Below are positions 8,740 through 15,915 of a DNA stretch of 22,848 nucleotides, in pieces; the stretch's first letter is position 1; every line of letters starts with the position of its first letter. The stretch lies in the NCBI GenBank assembly GCA_021848765.1, contig JAJZTU010000012.1:1-22848 (forward strand). The letters run 5' to 3'. This stretch comes from Bacillota bacterium. Lineage in GTDB: Bacteria > Bacillota > GCA-003054495 > Carboxydocellales > JAJZTU01. The notes under the pieces were generated by a model. That model did not search any database. It saw nothing but the letters and a program-made list of their open reading frames with translations, and was not told the DNA's origin. The position numbers and the translations under genes are program-made.

Positions 8740-9888
8740 TTAACAAATCTTAGCTTGGTAGGACTTGATTCCTGCCAACTCACGATAGATTTCCAGAGTT
8801 CCCTCGGCGGTCTTGCGCCAGGTGAACCTTCCGGCCCGCTTGAGACCCTTTTCACTGAGGCCCTGGCGCAAGTTTTCATCAGTCAGCACTTTATACAAGG
8901 CCTCAGCAAGTTGGGAAGCATCGAAGGGGTTGACTAAGAGGGCGGACCTACCAACTACTTCCGGGATAGAAGAAGTAGTGGTGGTGATAGTTGGAGTACC
9001 GCAGGCCATTGCTTCCAGAGGAGGCAGGCCAAAACCTTCATAAACCGAAGGATAAACAAAGACCTCCGCTCCACTGTAGAGGTAGGGCAGGTCTTCTACC
9101 TCGGCAAAACCGGTCCAGATCACTTTGTCTTCGATGCCCAGGGCATCGATAAGCACCAGGAGTTCGTTGAATTCTCTCGCTTGTTTGCCCACCAGGGCCA
9201 GTTGCACATCCCTTTTTAAGTCGGGAAGGATATCCTTAAAGGCACTGATTAGCCCTTTCACATTCTTCCGGGGACTAAAGCCCCCGATATAGAGAATGTA
9301 GTCCTTGTGCAAGCCGTATTTTTCCGCTGCCAGCTTTTTGGATATACTCCTGTCCATCGGCTTGTAAATTGGCTCAGGAGCCTCATAGGTAATAGCGATT
9401 TTCTCTGCCGGCACATTGAGAATGCGTTCAATGTCCCGTTTGGAGCACTTGGAAACAGTGATTATTTTATCTGCCTTTTCCACAATCTCGGGCATCTGTG
9501 CTAAAAAGACCTTAAGATAACCCCGCCCCACAGTCTCCGGATAAACATAGGGGATTAAGTCATGAATGGTAACTACCACCGGACATTGCTTGGACACAGG
9601 CAACCCTATGCCGTTTTGCGGTACATGGTAAATATCAATATTCTCATCGCACAGGCGGGCCGGAATGTGTACCTCCTCCCAGAATTTGTCCTTGCTTTTC
9701 TCAATGCTGTTAAACACACTGTCATTACGGATGTCCAGATCCTTGTATTCATCCCCTGGCCAAAAGTACCGGTATTCCAGACCTGGCGCTTTTAGCTCGT
9801 ACAATGAGCGGATCAATTGATAAGTATAGGTACCGATACCTGTGCCCCGGTACCAAATTGCCGCTCTGGCATCAATGCCAACTTTCAT
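8740..9888 (-). CDS. GT4-family glycosyltransferase, CotSA-like candidate
   Basis: This 382-residue retaining glycosyltransferase has the GT-B fold layout of family GT4. The N-terminal MKVGIDARAA and the glycine-rich GTGIGTY (residues 15-21) bind the acceptor side. HDL (109-111), GGFSPRKN (202-209) and the EX7E motif from E284 to E292, in YEGFGLPPLEAMACG, mark the nucleotide-sugar site. No membrane segment is visible, so it is likely cytoplasmic or membrane-peripheral. The ATG start has an AAGGAAGGTGA ribosome site. In Bacillus the GT4 protein CotSA is a spore-coat protein encoded with cotS, and four CotS-like genes lie in this window; a coat glycan role is therefore reasonable but inferred. 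Donor and acceptor sugars are not determined. Confidence 0.9.
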   Translation of the reverse strand: MKVGIDARAAIWYRGTGIGTYTYQLIRSLYELKAPGLEYRYFWPGDEYKDLDIRNDSVFNSIEKSKDKFWEEVHIPARLCDENIDIYHVPQNGIGLPVSKQCPVVVTIHDLIPYVYPETVGRGYLKVFLAQMPEIVEKADKIITVSKCSKRDIERILNVPAEKIAITYEAPEPIYKPMDRSISKKLAAEKYGLHKDYILYIGGFSPRKNVKGLISAFKDILPDLKRDVQLALVGKQAREFNELLVLIDALGIEDKVIWTGFAEVEDLPYLYSGAEVFVYPSVYEGFGLPPLEAMACGTPTITTTTSSIPEVVGRSALLVNPFDASQLAEALYKVLTDENLRQGLSEKGLKRAGRFTWRKTAEGTLEIYRELAGIKSYQAKIC

Positions 9889-9951
9889 TATTCTGTCACC
9901 TTCCTTAAGATTCTTTAATTGGTCAGCTAAGAAAAGCCTTTATAGTAAGCC

Positions 9952-9976
9952 GGGACCGGTGCGGAGCACCAGTCCC
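9952..9976 (-). terminator. Strong hairpin behind the Met-rich gene, possible attenuator
   Basis: An 11-base-pair stem (one G-T pair on the minus strand) with a 3-base loop occupies 9952-9976. It lies 37 bases past the stop codon of the Met-rich gene. No T-tract follows at once, so it may only partly stop transcription and let some reach the glycosyltransferase gene. No other clear promoter is seen before that gene. Confidence 0.5.
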
Positions 9977-10013
9977 AAATCCCTGGCAATACGGAAATCC
10001 TTTCACTCGCAAT

Positions 10014-10286
10014 CTAATCGCTGCTGCTGTGTTTGCCGTCACTCCCGCGATACATATAATCACCCCAACAATGCATACAATGATGTTTTTTATGCTTCTT
10101 GCATTTTTTGTGCTTTTTGTGTTTGCATTTGTCCTTGTACATCATGCACATCATCGGGTACATGTAGCAGCCACACATCCCCATGGGATACATCCCCATC
10201 TTGTGCTGCATGGGATAGATACTGTAGGGATAGCTGTACATGTATTGGCCCATGGAATACATGCCACCCATTTCATTGCCGCACAT
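10014..10286 (-). CDS. Small Met/Tyr/Cys/His/Lys-rich protein, probable spore-coat component
   Basis: This 90-residue protein has no recognised domain. Residues 1-50 are dominated by Met, Tyr, Gly and Pro (MYPMGMCGCYMYPMMCMMY at 32-50). Residues 51-72 form a basic block of Lys and His spaced by four Cys (CKHKKHKKCKKHKKHHC at 54-70). Such low-complexity proteins are common among spore coat and exosporium parts, and Tyr, Cys and Lys are suited to cross-linking; His, Met and Cys could bind metal. The ATG at 10286 has a near-perfect AAGGAGG site; the upstream in-frame extension lacks one and runs through the promoter. A sigma-K-like promoter lies about 90 bases upstream, supporting late mother-cell expression. 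Confidence 0.8.
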   Translation of the reverse strand: MCGNEMGGMYSMGQYMYSYPYSIYPMQHKMGMYPMGMCGCYMYPMMCMMYKDKCKHKKHKKCKKHKKHHCMHCWGDYMYRGSDGKHSSSD

Positions 10287-10375
10287 GGTAGTACCTCCTT
10301 TTTTTCCGGACCATACAGCCCTGTCCCTTTGCTCTTTGCCTGACCTTCTCCTACCAGGTTGATTGCCTGTGCTAC

Positions 10376-10403
10376 AGTATATGAAACCCTTTGTGCAGGG
10401 GTG
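10376..10403 (-). promoter_or_regulatory. Sigma-K-like promoter of the Met-rich protein gene
   Basis: On the minus strand the -35 element CAC (plus 10401-10403) is followed after exactly 17 bases by CATATACT (plus 10376-10383). This fits the sigma-K pattern AC-N17-CATANNNT. It strongly resembles the promoter at 18716-18743: both start CACCCCT and both have TTCATAT at the -10. The spacer also holds a C-run and a G-run in inverted order. Confidence 0.7.
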
Positions 10404-10495
10404 AAAGTTTGGGGTCACCTTCTGTTAAATTTGGTATGGTGTCCAGGGCCGGGTCATATATTTTACTTGAGGAATTTCAACAAGGGGGCGTGGAT

Positions 10496-11902
10496 ATGAC
10501 TATCAAGTTCGGTACAGACGGATGGCGCGGGGTCATTGGGGTGGACTTTACCCGGGACCGCCTCATCCGGGTCAGCCAGGCTCTGGGTCAGTATGCCCTG
10601 GACAAGGCGAAGTCCCCGGTGAGGATTATGGTCGGCTATGATACCCGGTTCATGTCGGCAGAATTTGCCCAGACAGCCGCCGAGGTCCTGGCCGGGACCG
10701 GCCATGAGGTCTGGCTGACAGCTAAGCCTGTGGCAACCCCTGTGCTTTCCTTTGCCGTACGCCGGTGGCAGGCGGCCGCCGGTCTGATGGTCACCGCCAG
10801 TCATAACCCGCCAAAATACAACGGAGTAAAATTTAAGGGTGCTTACGGAGGTCCTTTACTTCCGGAAGAAGTTGCTAAGATAGAAAAGTATCTCTCTTAT
10901 CAACCTGGCAGTTTAACTTCAGGTCCAGCCTCACAAAACGCAAAACAGCTTACTGTTTTTAACCCGGATGAACCATATTTGGCCCAGCTCTCCACACTGG
11001 TAAAAAAAGAGACCCTGGCTTCCGGAAACCTAAAGGTAGTGGTTGATGCCATGCACGGCTCTGCCAGGGGTTACGTAGAAGAGTTCCTCGGCCCGGCAGG
11101 CCTGTCCCCGGCACCCTGCCGAAACCAGATTAACCCCTCATTTGGAGGGGTTAATCCTGAACCTATTGAGGTCAACCTCGATCCACTTCGCCAAGCGGTA
11201 CTGGCTTCCAAGGCAGATGTTGGTGTTGCTACTGATGGGGACGGTGACCGCCTTGGGGCCATCGATGAACATGGCAGGTATGTCAGCGCCCAGCAGCTTT
11301 TTCCCTTGCTGCTCAGCCATCTGGTAGAAAACCGGGGTTGGCAGGGCAAGGTTTGCAAAACCTTCAGCACCACCTCCAGGGTGGATCTGGTAGCCGCTAA
11401 ATACAACCTTCCCGTCATCACCACACCCATTGGTTTCAAGTATATTTGCGAACACTTTTTGACCACTGAGGTACTGATGGGTGGGGAAGAAAGCGGCGGT
11501 TTCGGCTTTCAGAAGCATCTTCCGGAGCGGGACGGCATTCTCTCGGCACTTTTGCTGCTGGAGCTCATGGCTCACAAAGGCAAGTCTCTATCCGCCCTTC
11601 TGTCCGGGCAGGAGCAGGAATTCGGCCCCCACTTCTACCAACGGGTGGACTTAGAACAGGCCCCGGTTAAACCTGATGGATGCTCCGCTGTTCCGACCCT
11701 GGCCTCCTGGCTGGGCATACCGTTAGACGCTGTCAGCCAAATGGACGGCACCAAATTCACCTTACAAGATGGCAGTTGGCTGCTTCTCAGGCCGTCAGGC
11801 ACAGAGCCTGTCCTGCGTTTGTACGCTGAAGCCCCGTCACAGGAGCAGGTAGAGCAAATGCTCACCTGGGCGCGTAAGGTGGCAGGCGTGGAAAACAAAT
11901 AG
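10496..11902 (+). CDS. Phosphoglucomutase/phosphomannomutase family protein
   Basis: This 468-residue enzyme of the alpha-D-phosphohexomutase superfamily interconverts hexose 6-phosphates and 1-phosphates in the cytoplasm. All four functional loops are present: the phosphoserine loop TASHNPP (residues 100-106, active Ser102), the Mg-binding DGDGDR (247-252), the sugar-binding GGEESGG (329-335) and the phosphate-binding RPSGTEP (432-438). Length matches the family. The ATG at 10496 was chosen because the conserved FGTDGWRG begins at residue 5 and AAGGGGG lies 9 bases upstream; the open frame upstream lacks conservation. Sequence motifs cannot separate glucose from mannose use. With manC nearby, mannose 1-phosphate supply for GDP-mannose is attractive. 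It is divergent from the Met-rich gene and convergent with the collagen-like gene. Confidence 0.93.
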   Translation: MTIKFGTDGWRGVIGVDFTRDRLIRVSQALGQYALDKAKSPVRIMVGYDTRFMSAEFAQTAAEVLAGTGHEVWLTAKPVATPVLSFAVRRWQAAAGLMVTASHNPPKYNGVKFKGAYGGPLLPEEVAKIEKYLSYQPGSLTSGPASQNAKQLTVFNPDEPYLAQLSTLVKKETLASGNLKVVVDAMHGSARGYVEEFLGPAGLSPAPCRNQINPSFGGVNPEPIEVNLDPLRQAVLASKADVGVATDGDGDRLGAIDEHGRYVSAQQLFPLLLSHLVENRGWQGKVCKTFSTTSRVDLVAAKYNLPVITTPIGFKYICEHFLTTEVLMGGEESGGFGFQKHLPERDGILSALLLLELMAHKGKSLSALLSGQEQEFGPHFYQRVDLEQAPVKPDGCSAVPTLASWLGIPLDAVSQMDGTKFTLQDGSWLLLRPSGTEPVLRLYAEAPSQEQVEQMLTWARKVAGVENK

Positions 11903-11926
11903 CCCTTTGCACATAGGTGCAAAGGG
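11903..11926. terminator. Hairpin between convergent genes
   Basis: A perfect 10-base-pair stem (11903-11912 with 11917-11926) and 4-base loop start directly after the mutase stop codon. There is no good T-tract on either side; on the minus strand a weakly T-rich stretch follows. It may act as a bidirectional transcription block or a 3' end stabiliser. Confidence 0.5.
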
Positions 11927-11960
11927 TAACAGTACGCAGCAAGATTATGAAAACCAGGCT

Positions 11961-12851
11961 TCAGTTATTTGGACCTGGTGGGATAGGTTCAGGGAACACC
12001 GCCTGATTGGTTTTGGGGTCAAGATAAACCAGCCAGTAACCCAGGCCCGGGTGTTCCTCCTGTTGGGCAGCCAGGTGCCAGTATACATAGCCGGTTTTGC
12101 CCTGCTGTGGTTGATCCTCCTGATTAAATCTCCCTGGGATTCCGTGGACAAGGTACTCCGGAGTACCTTCCTGATCCAAGGTGAGCCCTATCAGTTGGTA
12201 CAGGCTTAGCCTGTTTGTATCTGCCGGCACTTGGGCGGGTATACCGGGCATATCAGGTGGACCAGGGATACTTGATTCTACTGGCATACCGGGCATACCT
12301 GAGATGCCCGTAAACCAGGACATTCCGGGTACTCCGCCCACTCCCGGGATTCCTGCCATTCCGGTTATACCGCTCATTCCCGCTATTCCCGGCATTTGCG
12401 GGCTTAGATAATTCCCCGGCTGCTCTAATTTTCCTTCCAGGGGGATAACGTTTCCTGGCTCCTTGGGGTTTTGAGATCCGGTAACCGCAATAACCACCCG
12501 GTCAAATTCCTCTAAAGAATGGCCGCTCCCTTGAACATTGGCGGGATTAAACTCCCACTGCCCTCCACCCTGTCCGGAGATACCGGGCTTGAGATTACCT
12601 ACAGGAATAAAGTAATCCCGCTCTCCTGATTGGCCACCCAGCCAAATCCCGTATTCCTCTACTTTACCGGTTTTGTCCCGCTGGAGGCGAAGGTTAAAGA
12701 CCTGGCAGGACAGCACACCTCTATCCACCTTTTTCTGAACCATTGTTACCCCCATTGGTCCGAAAAATGGCTGCAGGCCAAACCCCTCTTGCTTTTCTCT
12801 TAATAATCCGATGAGGGTTACCCAATTCTTAGCTTTACTGCGGCGTGACAC
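11961..12851 (-). CDS. Collagen-like Gly-X-Y protein, probable spore-surface protein
   Basis: This 296-residue protein has three parts. Residues 45-125 look like a beta-rich module (EEYGIWLGG, FIPVGNLKPG, FDRVVIAVTG) vaguely like the C-terminal domain of anti-sigma-K proteins. Residues 155-176 have eight glycines exactly three residues apart (GIAGMSGITGMAGIPG and on), with further PG and GM triplets to about 205. The C-terminal part (212-296) is a second likely beta-rich region with YVYWHL and YWLVYLD. No signal peptide is visible, which fits a mother-cell-made coat protein. The GTG at 12851 was chosen because GGAGG lies 8 bases upstream; the GTG at 12860 overlaps that site. Collagen-like proteins are known in exosporia (BclA family), but this one is short in triplets. 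Function is inferred. Confidence 0.75.
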   Translation of the reverse strand: MSRRSKAKNWVTLIGLLREKQEGFGLQPFFGPMGVTMVQKKVDRGVLSCQVFNLRLQRDKTGKVEEYGIWLGGQSGERDYFIPVGNLKPGISGQGGGQWEFNPANVQGSGHSLEEFDRVVIAVTGSQNPKEPGNVIPLEGKLEQPGNYLSPQMPGIAGMSGITGMAGIPGVGGVPGMSWFTGISGMPGMPVESSIPGPPDMPGIPAQVPADTNRLSLYQLIGLTLDQEGTPEYLVHGIPGRFNQEDQPQQGKTGYVYWHLAAQQEEHPGLGYWLVYLDPKTNQAVFPEPIPPGPNN

Positions 12852-12978
12852 CGGTATCACCTCCTCCTGAAAACCTTAACACATCCCACCATAGCTGAAT
12901 AATATAAACTAAAATCCTCATACGGAAAGGGGGGAATAGCCTGGTTTGCCGGCAACAGCAAAGAAACCAGGGATAAAA

Positions 12979-13134
12979 ATGCGCATTCTCCACGAAATTA
13001 GAAAACTTAGCCTGAAGATTCTTGGTCTAGCCGCCGGGTTGTTACTTATAAAGGTACTGGTGTTTCCTAATACTCTGGATATTATCGTCTTACTTCTAAT
13101 CTGTTCAGTCCTGGTATGTTACACTTATGATTAG
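12979..13134 (+). CDS. Small two-helix membrane protein
   Basis: This 51-residue protein has a short basic N-terminus (MRILHEIRK) followed by two hydrophobic stretches, about residues 12-26 and 32-47, joined by a short VFPNT turn. This is a hairpin of two membrane helices. The ATG at 12979 has a weak CAGGGA site; a TTG start at 12946 behind GGGGGG would add 11 basic residues and is equally possible. It is the only plus-strand gene between two minus-strand neighbours. I do not recognise a family. Small membrane proteins of this type are common in sporulation loci, but nothing here proves a role. Confidence 0.5.
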   Translation: MRILHEIRKLSLKILGLAAGLLLIKVLVFPNTLDIIVLLLICSVLVCYTYD

Positions 13135-13165
13135 GGTTTATGTTACGTCGCCGGAACACCCCTCA

Positions 13166-13198
13166 ATTCATGGAGAGGATGAATGGCGTCTTTTTTTT
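13166..13198 (+). terminator. Weak terminator candidate after the small membrane protein gene
   Basis: A 6-base-pair stem ATTCAT/ATGAAT (13166-13171 with 13179-13184) is followed, after 6 bases, by eight T residues (13191-13198). The stem is short and not adjacent to the T-run, so efficiency is doubtful. Confidence 0.35.
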
Positions 13199-13209
13199 AT
13201 CCACCCTGT

Positions 13210-14928
13210 TCATTTCGGGATCCAAATAGTACTTCCCGGCTCCAGGCTGTTACCGGAGAGTTGGTTTCTCTCCCTTACTATTTCAGAATCAATTCCATAA
13301 CGCCGGCAGATCTCCCCCAGAGAATCTCCGGATTTAACCAGATACAGGGTCCACGTCCCTGTGGGCTTGGAACCGGAGTTTTTCTCTATGACTCTGCGCA
13401 CTTGAGCTGACACGGTTCGACCCAGGGGTTTCTGCGGGGAAAGCTGCCTTTCTGCTGTTTGGGGCTGCGTTTTTCCTAAGGCGCTAACTTTGTTAATAGC
13501 AGGCGGTCTAGCTTCCCCTTGCAAAGCCTCCCTGCTGATAAATTTAAGCTGGGTTAGACTTTTACGCACCGGTTCGGAGTTTTCCGGAAGGCGGGTCTTG
13601 GCTTTTGGCTGCACACCGTAGGTTAAATTATACCTGGCCTCAGCAATCCGGCGGTTAAGCGAAAATCCAGCATCCAAACTCCTTAAAAGCTCCTCAGAAT
13701 CAGGGTCGATATCTTCAGAATGCAGCCCCTCCGGTTCACTAACCTGTTCACCTTCTGCTACACCGGCCGGAACAGCGTAATCCCCTTCAAACAGCTCATT
13801 TCTGTCCCCGGGCTCAATGCACTGCCCATCAGCCCAATCCTTGAGCCAACCCAGGTTGCAATCCTGTGCCGCTATATCAGCAAATACAGGTAGTGCAGGC
13901 TCCTCAGGCAGCATCAAAACTTCCTCCGGGTACCCGGCCGGCATCGGGACATCTTCCACCTCCACGGGTGGTACCAGCGTTTCCTCCGGCCGGTCAGGCA
14001 GTATGTACCCTTCAGCAATATCCAGGTGTATAGCCCCAAATACCGCTAATCCGGCGGAATCCTCCTGCACCCTGCTTATAGCCACCTTTACTCCGCTCAG
14101 CAAACTACGGTCAGTTCCCGGTGGAAGGGGAATCGCCCAGAATACAGGGCTTTGGGTAGTAACATTGGAAAACTCACGCTCTCCACCTTCTTTTTCCACT
14201 CCGATGACCTGAATCACTAATTCCCCGTTAACCAAAACCTCATTATCCCGGAAGACCAATTCTCCTGCTTTAAATCCTGCCTGCCATTCCAAAACTTCAG
14301 CCATACCGGGTGGCCAGGAGGACATAGACAAGGGATGCCGGAACTCCACTACGCTTCCCCCGGGGACTCCCCTGATTTGGCTGCTGTCCTCTTCTTCAAG
14401 AACAAGCACAACGGACATATCCAGGACCCGCTCGTCCCTAACTTTCACCTCAACATCGATAACCCTGGAAATCAGGCAATCTGCTTCAGGTAATCCCGCA
14501 CTAACAGCAGGACTCAACCCTGCAAATTCGACCGCTTGCTCCAAGGACTGTATTTGCAGGCTAAAACCCAACTGTTCCGGCGCCGGCCCCTCTTCCAGCA
14601 GGATAAACTCTTCCTCAGCGAACTCATCATGGTCACTAAACCCATCATCATAGAAGTTTTTTTCTCCGTAAACAGACAGGCTCCCGTCAGGATCCCACGT
14701 TTTCATCCCTTCAGGGTTGGTTTCCCTCATAGCTGCTCCATATGTAACTTGGACCTGAAGCACACCCGCATACCGCCAGTAATCCCCCTCCCAGGACACA
14801 GACCGGAGAACCGGTGTAACAGCGACCTGGTCGACCCTGCTAACTCCGGGAAGACTGCCGGGAACAACCACCCGGTTATTTAACAACAATACACCTCGCT
14901 TAACCCCATGGATTTGGGGATTCACCAT
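13210..14928 (-). CDS. LysM-domain protein, SipL/SpoVID-like coat morphogenesis candidate
   Basis: This 572-residue protein ends in one LysM domain (last ~48 residues, YLVKSGDSLGEICRRYGID to GSTIWIPK), which binds peptidoglycan-type glycans. The N-terminal ~340 residues contain beta-rich segments of the kind seen in SPOCS/DUF3794 domains, such as TPVLRSVSWEG, YAGVLQVQVTY and a second set with LEWQAGFKAGELVF. An acidic, Pro/Glu-rich linker joins the parts. SipL and SpoVID have this same order (SPOCS-like N-terminus, acidic linker, C-terminal LysM) and attach the coat to the forespore, so that is the best comparison. Assignment of the N-terminal region is from pattern only. ATG 14928 sits 7 bases behind GGGGG; ATG 14934 overlaps the stop codon of the TIM-barrel gene, so translation is probably coupled. 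Confidence 0.75.
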   Translation of the reverse strand: MVNPQIHGVKRGVLLLNNRVVVPGSLPGVSRVDQVAVTPVLRSVSWEGDYWRYAGVLQVQVTYGAAMRETNPEGMKTWDPDGSLSVYGEKNFYDDGFSDHDEFAEEEFILLEEGPAPEQLGFSLQIQSLEQAVEFAGLSPAVSAGLPEADCLISRVIDVEVKVRDERVLDMSVVLVLEEEDSSQIRGVPGGSVVEFRHPLSMSSWPPGMAEVLEWQAGFKAGELVFRDNEVLVNGELVIQVIGVEKEGGEREFSNVTTQSPVFWAIPLPPGTDRSLLSGVKVAISRVQEDSAGLAVFGAIHLDIAEGYILPDRPEETLVPPVEVEDVPMPAGYPEEVLMLPEEPALPVFADIAAQDCNLGWLKDWADGQCIEPGDRNELFEGDYAVPAGVAEGEQVSEPEGLHSEDIDPDSEELLRSLDAGFSLNRRIAEARYNLTYGVQPKAKTRLPENSEPVRKSLTQLKFISREALQGEARPPAINKVSALGKTQPQTAERQLSPQKPLGRTVSAQVRRVIEKNSGSKPTGTWTLYLVKSGDSLGEICRRYGIDSEIVRERNQLSGNSLEPGSTIWIPK

Positions 14929-14930
14929 AT

Positions 14931-15809
14931 TCATTCCCCCTTACCAAGACCCAACATCAGAGTTCTGGCTCTGGCCAGTTCCTGCCGCTCCCTGCCTTCA
15001 TTCAGGCATGTTTCCAGGGTTAGTACCCTGCTGTACCGGTACTGTCTAATCAGCCTGCTCAATTCCTCAAAATCCACCTCACCCACGCCCAGAGGGGGAT
15101 ATTGTCTCCTCCCCCTGGAATCCACTAAATTTCCCCTGAACTCATTGACATGAATGTTGACAACTTTAGTTCCCAGGGCCCGGAAATACTCCTCCATGGT
15201 ATTACCTGAAGCATGCAGAAACTTCAGGTCCATGGTAATACCCAGGGATGGACTGGGGAACTCCTCAATAAGTTTGCCAAGCAAAGCAAAATAACCTGGC
15301 CCATTGAGGTTTTCCAGGGTTAAGACTATCCCCTGTTCTTCTGCTCTAGGCAAAACCTTATCCAGGAGCTTCCGGGTAATTTCCAGGCTAGCTTCCATCC
15401 CACACTTGGCCGGGGGATGGAGTACCCCCAGGGAAGCCCCCAGAAAAACTGAGGCTGCAATTGACCTCAACAGGAGGTCAATACTTCTGGCCATTTCCCG
15501 CTTAAGCAGAGGCTTGCAGTAATGGACGGATTGAATCTTCAGACCCTGTTCCTGTGCTGCCGTTAAAAGTAGTCCCAACTCTGATTCCTTTACCTCGCGG
15601 AGATAAATCTCGGCATAATCAAACCCAGCATTTTTTATGACCGGTAGGGCAGCCAGGGTGACGGTCATCAGATCCTGGTCACTAAGCCGGTTGCGCACAA
15701 AATTCAACGCTGAACAGCTTAAGATTGTCTCCAAGATGATCACGTCCCTTTGTCCAGAAAAATCCGGCTCGTCACCTCCAAACTCCGGGGACAAAAGGCC
15801 AGTACTCAC
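14931..15809 (-). CDS. Xylose isomerase-like TIM-barrel protein (AP endonuclease family 2 fold)
   Basis: This protein of up to 292 residues has the beta/alpha-barrel pattern of the xylose isomerase/endonuclease IV superfamily. Likely metal ligands are Glu166 (LTLENLNG), Asp194 and His199 (TMDLKFLH), His220 (NIHVNEF) and Glu266 (LTLETC). These enzymes include sugar isomerases/epimerases and AP endonucleases; the lack of a full set of endonuclease IV ligands makes a sugar or sugar-acid role more likely, yet the substrate is unknown. The start is uncertain: the GTG at 15809 overlaps its own AGAAGGTG site, and GTG 15743 after AAAGGGA is an alternative. The gene overlaps the LysM gene, linking it to coat assembly genes. 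Confidence 0.8.
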   Translation of the reverse strand: MSTGLLSPEFGGDEPDFSGQRDVIILETILSCSALNFVRNRLSDQDLMTVTLAALPVIKNAGFDYAEIYLREVKESELGLLLTAAQEQGLKIQSVHYCKPLLKREMARSIDLLLRSIAASVFLGASLGVLHPPAKCGMEASLEITRKLLDKVLPRAEEQGIVLTLENLNGPGYFALLGKLIEEFPSPSLGITMDLKFLHASGNTMEEYFRALGTKVVNIHVNEFRGNLVDSRGRRQYPPLGVGEVDFEELSRLIRQYRYSRVLTLETCLNEGRERQELARARTLMLGLGKGE

Positions 15810-15831
15810 CTTCTGATATTTAATATTGTTT

Positions 15832-15858
15832 TGAGTATGGGTTTAGAACCTGAATATT
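15832..15858 (-). promoter_or_regulatory. Candidate sigma-E-type promoter for the TIM-barrel/LysM pair
   Basis: On the minus strand AATATT (plus 15853-15858) and CATACTCA (plus 15832-15839) are 13 bases apart, close to the sigma-E pattern (ATATT with CATACA-T). Two positions of the -10 do not match, so this is only a candidate. Confidence 0.3.
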
Positions 15859-15877
15859 ACCAAGCTTGATTGGTAAT
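15856..15877. repeat. Perfect inverted repeat upstream of the TIM-barrel gene
   Basis: ATTACCAA (15856-15863) and TTGGTAAT (15870-15877) form a perfect 8-base inverted repeat around 6 bases. It overlaps the candidate -35 element. Without a T-tract it is more likely an operator than a terminator. Confidence 0.5.
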
Positions 15878-15915
15878 GCACTCCAGAAAATACCTTAAAC
15901 CAGCCGGGGAAATTG

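Noticed and set aside
10029..10343. Plus-strand open frame of 104 codons opposite the Met-rich gene
   Set aside because: It is a shadow of the repetitive Met/His codons; it has no ribosome site, and the opposite strand has a strong one plus a promoter.
11071..11575. Minus-strand open frames inside the mutase gene
   Set aside because: They are antisense to conserved active-site loops of the mutase and carry no recognisable domain.
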